From: DAOMFM01 sp035429825
Lineage (GTDB): Bacteria; Acidobacteriota; Blastocatellia; UBA7656; JADIYM01
Length of the DNA stretch: 9,480 bases
Reading direction: 5' to 3'
NCBI GenBank assembly: GCA_044224215.1
Contig: JBGAKX010000156.1
Location: 1 to 9,480, forward strand
The translations under genes and the position numbers were made by a program. Below are positions 5,645-9,480 of this stretch, piece after piece (positions within the stretch are counted from its first letter, which is position 1; every line of letters starts with the position of its first letter). The notes beneath the pieces are model-generated. The model saw only the letters and a program-made list of their open reading frames with translations, ran no database searches and was not told where the DNA came from.

Positions 5645-8600
5645 GCGGCACGCGCGATGACCTGCGCATCGTGCCGCCGCTGGAACCCGGCAACGTCACG
5701 ATGATGTGCCGCGATGCCGTGGGAATGGAGTTTCGCCCCGTCCGCATCGCCGGGGCACGGTTTCGCATCGGCCGCCGCGCCGAGAACGACCTCATCATCG
5801 CGAACGCCAGCGTGTCGCGCCAGCATGCCGAGTTCCTCTTCGAGAACGGACGCTGGTTCGTCGCGGACAACGACAGCAAGTTCGGAACGTTCGTGAACGG
5901 CGAGCGCGTGGTGCGCGCACCTGTTTCGCACGGCGACGAGATCCGGCTCGGCGGCGATGACGGGCCGTTGATCGTCTTTGGCGTGGTCGGGCAACCGGCG
6001 GGGACGCCCTTCGTCGCCGACGACACGGCCGAGCCTCCGACGACGGGTCGCGGAATGCCGCCAGTGCGCCGTCAAGGCGAGTCGGTCGATCCGGGCGACG
6101 CCGCGATGCGGCTGGTCGAGCGGTTTCGCGCGACCAGCCTGATCGGCGATTACCGCGAGGCGTTGACCATCGTGGTGGACGCGGCCCTTCAACTGACGCA
6201 GTTCGACTTCTCTGCGCTGTGTCTCGTCGACGACGAGGATGCTGATTCGTCGGGCGTCCGTACGGAAGTCGCGCGCACGGCGTCGGGCGCGAGCGGAGCC
6301 CCCAATTCAGCGCGCGTGGCGCGATTCGTGATCGATGCGGCATCCGTCGGCACGGTGCTTTTGCTGCCCTCGGAGTCGCCGCCTGGTGACGGCGGATCCG
6401 ATACGCTTCGCACGGCGCGCGCGGCCGGTGTCCGGCAGGTTGTGTGCGTTCCGATCGCGGCGTCTGCCGGTCGGCCCGAATCCGACGCCTCGCCGCCGCG
6501 AATGATCGGCGGCCTCTATCTCGAGGACACGTCGGGGGCGCCGACTGTAACTACGCGCGTTCGAGACGCGCTCGCGTCGCTGGCGGCCGAGGCGGGCGGC
6601 GTGCTCGAGCGCATGAACGCGCATCAGCTCGAGATTGGGCGCGTGCGGGAGCGGCTTGCGCGCGCTGCGTCCGAGGATGCAGTGCGCGCCAGCGACACGT
6701 CGCTCGCGATGGTCGACCGCGCGCGTGCCGCGTGTGCGCTCGCCGAGTACCTGCTCGTCGTCGGGGACATCGACGCGGCCCAGGCCGCGCTCGAGGAGTT
6801 CTACGAGACGTCGCAACGGTCCGCATTGCCGGACGTGGATCGTGCGGCCTTGCTGAGGACCCTCGGCAAGGCGCACATGTGGCGCGCCCGCTGGCATCGT
6901 GCGGTGGGCATACTGAACAGCGCGCTCGATGCGCTGGGCGACAACCAGAACCTGCAGATCGAGATGGAGACCCGATCGCTGCTCGCGCGCTGCTACTGCG
7001 AGATTGGAGAACTCGGTCTTGCGCGCGAGTTCGTCCTGAAGGCGCTGACGTCCCTGCGACGCGAAGACGACACGTCCGCGGCCTACAGCACGTCACTCAT
7101 GGTCGCAGGCGTGATCGCCGAGCGCGACGGCGACCTTGCGTCCGCCGCTCACGCATTCCGCGAGGCTCTGCGCATCGCCGATGCGACATCCAACCTCTCG
7201 ATTGCCATCGCTGCGAATTACCGCCTTGGCCGTGTGCATTTTGCTCGAGGCGACACGGACGAAGCGAAGACGAGTTTTCAGCGCATGCTTGAATTGGCGC
7301 ATCCGATGGGCAACGGGATTGAGTTGTCGCTCGGCCAGGCGGCATTGGCCGCGGGCCTTGTCCGCGCGGGAGCATGGCGACGGGCGGACGCCGTCATTTC
7401 GGCCGGAATCGCCACGGCGACGCGTGCGGGGCGCGACGATGCGTTGGGACAGCTTCTGATTCTGGCGGCGACGATTGCGGCACATCGCGACGGTGGAGCG
7501 GCCGCAGATGCGGCGATCCTTGCACTGCGCGAATTCGCGGAGCGCACCCAGAACGCCAGGGCCGTCACCGAGACCGATCTGCTCGAGGCGGATCTGCTTC
7601 TCTCGTCTGGCGAAACCGACGCGGCGCGGCAAATGCTGATCGCCGCCATATCGCGGGAACGCGACTCGGACGATCCGGTGACAATAGCGCGCCTCCACCT
7701 GATGCACGCCGAGGCGGAGCGGCAGTCCGGCGATCTTGCAGCTGCCGAGGCGTGCGTGCGGCGCTCGCACGATGCGATTGCCGACACGCGCGACTTGATG
7801 GTCGCCGGGCTTGCGCAGCGGGCAACTGGACGGATCCACGCCGACGCGGGGCGTCACACCGAGGCTCAGCACAGCCTTGCGCAGAGCTTGTCGATCTTCC
7901 GAACCGTCGACGACCGGCGACTGATTGGACTGACGCATCTGGACATCGGCAACCTGATGCTGGCGGCATCGGATCCCGCGTGCGCGCGAACGCACCTTCG
8001 ACAGGCGTCGGACATTTTTGGCGAGCTCGACATTCGCGCGCTGCGCATGGCCGCCGAATCGGGATTGCAGTCGGCAATGGCGCAGGGCGGCGTCTCGTCA
8101 TCGGCGTCATATTCGTCGATCGTGCTCGGCGCACGCTCGGAACCGCGATTCGTGCGACGACTGCTTGAAGCGGCACAGTCGCGCGAACTCCTGCTTTGCG
8201 AGCTGACGTCGATCGCGCTCGACGTCTCGCTTGCGACGTCGGCCGTCGTGGCGGGCTGTTCGGCGGACGCCGGCGTCGCGGTGCTCGCGTCGTCGGGTGC
8301 GAACCCGTCGGGCGGGTTGCCGGTCGCGGGACTGCTCGAGGCGGCGCGGGGCCAGATCGTGCGCACGAACGCCGTCGCGATCTACTCTGTGGAGCAGGCG
8401 TCGTCTGCGGGATCGGCGGGGATCGCAACGGTCCTGTTCGTAAATGTCCCGGTCAGTTCCGGGTCGCGTGCCGATACCGCGCTGAAGCTCGTGGTGCAGC
8501 TTGCGCGACAGGGCCTCGAGCTCGTGTCGCTGCGAACGCCGGCTCGTCGTGACGGTACGATCCACGACGATCCGCTCGTTCGGACTCGAAGCGCCGCGGT

Positions 8601-9480
8601 CGATCCGGATGCCGACATCCTGTTGTATGAAAGCGCGGGAATGCGGCAGCTTGCGGATCGCCTGCAGCGGATTCGGACCTCGTCGTCCACGGTGCTCATC
8701 ACCGGCGAATCCGGGGTCGGGAAGGAACTCGTCGCGCGTGCGATTCACGCGACCATTCCGAGGCCCCGGGCGCCATTCGTTCCGTTCAACTGCTCGGCTG
8801 CCCCGCGCGACCTGATCGAGAGCCAGATATTCGGGCACCGGAAGGGGGCGTTTACAGGCGCAACGTCGGACAATCCCGGTCTGGCGCGTTCGGCGAAGGG
8901 CGGGACGCTGTTCCTCGACGAAATCGGCGACCTGCCGCTCGAGTTGCAGCCGAAATTCCTCAGGTTTCTCGAGTCCGGCGAGATCCTTCCGCTCGGCGCC
9001 ACGGCCCCGATGCACGTCGACGCGCGCGTGGTTGCTGCGACGAACGCCGACCTGGAGGAGCTTGTCGCAACGCGGAAGTTTCGCGAGGACCTGTACCACA
9101 GGTTGAACATCATCCGGCTCCACGTGCCGCCGTTGCGCGATCGTCGCGAGGACATTCCGCTGCTCGCCGGCCATTTTCTCTCGCGTCTGTCCACGCGTGC
9201 AGGACGCGCGACCCCGTCGCGGCTGTCAAAGGAGGCGCTTGCCGCGCTCGTCGCGTATCCGTGGCCGGGAAACGTGCGTCAACTCCGCAACGAGATCGAG
9301 CGAAGCGTCACTTTCGGCGCTGAAGGCGTCGAAATCACGCTGGAGCATCTGTCGGACGAGATTCGAATGGCGGTTGACCGGGACAAAGCGAATCCGTGGA
9401 CGCGCGGCGACGGCCACACGTCGACGGACGTCCTGACCGAACGGCTTCGTCAGTACGAGATCGACGAGATCCGGCGGGCG
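5641..9480 (+). CDS. FHA-GAF-TPR-GAF sigma-54-dependent transcriptional activator, 3' end outside window
   Basis: One uninterrupted frame of 1280 codons that runs off the right edge. Residues about 20-105 are an FHA domain, a phosphothreonine reader: G44-R45, S59-R60-x-H62, S79-K-F-G-T and N86-G. Residues about 155-325 look like a GAF sensor domain (FDFSALCLVDDED, VVCVPI, IGGLYLEDT). Residues about 360-820 form a long array of TPR-like helix pairs (for example EIGELGLAREFVLKAL and FARGDTDEAKTSFQRMLELA). Residues about 835-985 resemble a second, diverged GAF. The AAA+ domain (about 990-1225) is complete: Walker A GESGVGKE (1022-1029), GAFTGA (1069-1074), Walker B FLDE (1091-1094), FREDLYHRLN with arginine fingers R1148 and R1154, and sensor II YPWPGNVRQLRNE. 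An intact GAFTGA means that it should contact sigma-54. The last residues (RLRQYEIDEIRRA) resemble the start of a Fis-type HTH, which should follow outside. There is no receiver domain. The start GTG overlaps the stop of the exported-protein gene. Input is probably FHA-mediated binding plus a GAF ligand; targets are unknown. Confidence 0.95.
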   Translation, partial: MSGTRDDLRIVPPLEPGNVTMMCRDAVGMEFRPVRIAGARFRIGRRAENDLIIANASVSRQHAEFLFENGRWFVADNDSKFGTFVNGERVVRAPVSHGDEIRLGGDDGPLIVFGVVGQPAGTPFVADDTAEPPTTGRGMPPVRRQGESVDPGDAAMRLVERFRATSLIGDYREALTIVVDAALQLTQFDFSALCLVDDEDADSSGVRTEVARTASGASGAPNSARVARFVIDAASVGTVLLLPSESPPGDGGSDTLRTARAAGVRQVVCVPIAASAGRPESDASPPRMIGGLYLEDTSGAPTVTTRVRDALASLAAEAGGVLERMNAHQLEIGRVRERLARAASEDAVRASDTSLAMVDRARAACALAEYLLVVGDIDAAQAALEEFYETSQRSALPDVDRAALLRTLGKAHMWRARWHRAVGILNSALDALGDNQNLQIEMETRSLLARCYCEIGELGLAREFVLKALTSLRREDDTSAAYSTSLMVAGVIAERDGDLASAAHAFREALRIADATSNLSIAIAANYRLGRVHFARGDTDEAKTSFQRMLELAHPMGNGIELSLGQAALAAGLVRAGAWRRADAVISAGIATATRAGRDDALGQLLILAATIAAHRDGGAAADAAILALREFAERTQNARAVTETDLLEADLLLSSGETDAARQMLIAAISRERDSDDPVTIARLHLMHAEAERQSGDLAAAEACVRRSHDAIADTRDLMVAGLAQRATGRIHADAGRHTEAQHSLAQSLSIFRTVDDRRLIGLTHLDIGNLMLAASDPACARTHLRQASDIFGELDIRALRMAAESGLQSAMAQGGVSSSASYSSIVLGARSEPRFVRRLLEAAQSRELLLCELTSIALDVSLATSAVVAGCSADAGVAVLASSGANPSGGLPVAGLLEAARGQIVRTNAVAIYSVEQASSAGSAGIATVLFVNVPVSSGSRADTALKLVVQLARQGLELVSLRTPARRDGTIHDDPLVRTRSAAVDPDADILLYESAGMRQLADRLQRIRTSSSTVLITGESGVGKELVARAIHATIPRPRAPFVPFNCSAAPRDLIESQIFGHRKGAFTGATSDNPGLARSAKGGTLFLDEIGDLPLELQPKFLRFLESGEILPLGATAPMHVDARVVAATNADLEELVATRKFREDLYHRLNIIRLHVPPLRDRREDIPLLAGHFLSRLSTRAGRATPSRLSKEALAALVAYPWPGNVRQLRNEIERSVTFGAEGVEITLEHLSDEIRMAVDRDKANPWTRGDGHTSTDVLTERLRQYEIDEIRRA

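Noticed and set aside
5314..6192. Open frame of 292 codons on the - strand spanning the GTGA junction
   Set aside because: Antisense to the end of the exported-protein gene and to the FHA domain, both well supported; no recognisable motif.
7093..7995. Open frame of 300 codons on the - strand
   Set aside because: Antisense to the TPR-like region of the same large gene; composition is shadow-like and no start signal is seen.
8107..9174. Long open frame on the - strand (355 codons)
   Set aside because: It lies antisense to the AAA+ part of the sigma-54 activator, whose motifs are intact. Its translation is Arg/Asp-rich with no domain, as expected for a GC-rich shadow frame.
1..9480. CRISPR arrays, tRNA or rRNA genes, insertion sequences, att sites
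   Set aside because: None seen: no regularly spaced repeats, no tRNA-like cloverleaf in the gaps, no transposase or integrase motifs, and coding density leaves little room.

Overview
The window is GC-rich, densely coding DNA with six protein genes, all on the + strand. There are no RNA genes, CRISPR arrays, insertion sequences or tRNA genes that I can see. Three traits together suggest a free-living bacterium of the Acidobacteriota (perhaps Vicinamibacteria) or, less likely, a myxobacterium. These are Hanks-type Ser/Thr kinases with an N-terminal Cys-rich ribbon, very large FHA/GAF/TPR sigma-54 activators, and strong codon-level GC bias. This placement is inferred from gene content and style, not from a marker gene.

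Layout. Positions 1-662 hold the C-terminal part of a biotin-dependent acyl-CoA carboxylase carboxyltransferase subunit, followed by a GC hairpin that could end its transcript. Positions 747-2156 encode a cytosolic kinase-like protein (Cys-ribbon, kinase fold, Pro-rich linker, PilZ-like tail). Several residues normally needed for phosphotransfer are changed. After a good sigma70-type promoter, 2228-3867 is a tight two-gene operon: a small coiled-coil protein of unknown function and an SPFH/band-7 protein with a SHOCT-like tail. The 130-base gap 3868-3997 holds a 10-bp inverted repeat, an extended -10-like element and a hairpin that would hide a perfect Shine-Dalgarno sequence. Positions 3998-5644 encode an exported, mostly helical protein of unknown function. 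Its stop codon overlaps the GTG start of a giant regulator (5641 to beyond the window end, at least 1280 residues) with the order FHA, GAF, TPR-like array, GAF-like, sigma-54 AAA+ domain.

How they may work together. The carboxylase looks like an unrelated metabolic neighbour. The rest has a signalling and envelope flavour: a phospho-signalling protein with a PilZ-like tail, a membrane-scaffold SPFH pair, and an exported helical protein translationally coupled to a phosphothreonine-reading sigma-54 activator. The most notable points are the degenerate kinase-PilZ fusion, the exported-protein/FHA-sigma54 pair, and the structured leader before that pair. A link between the kinase and the FHA regulator is a hypothesis from proximity only.
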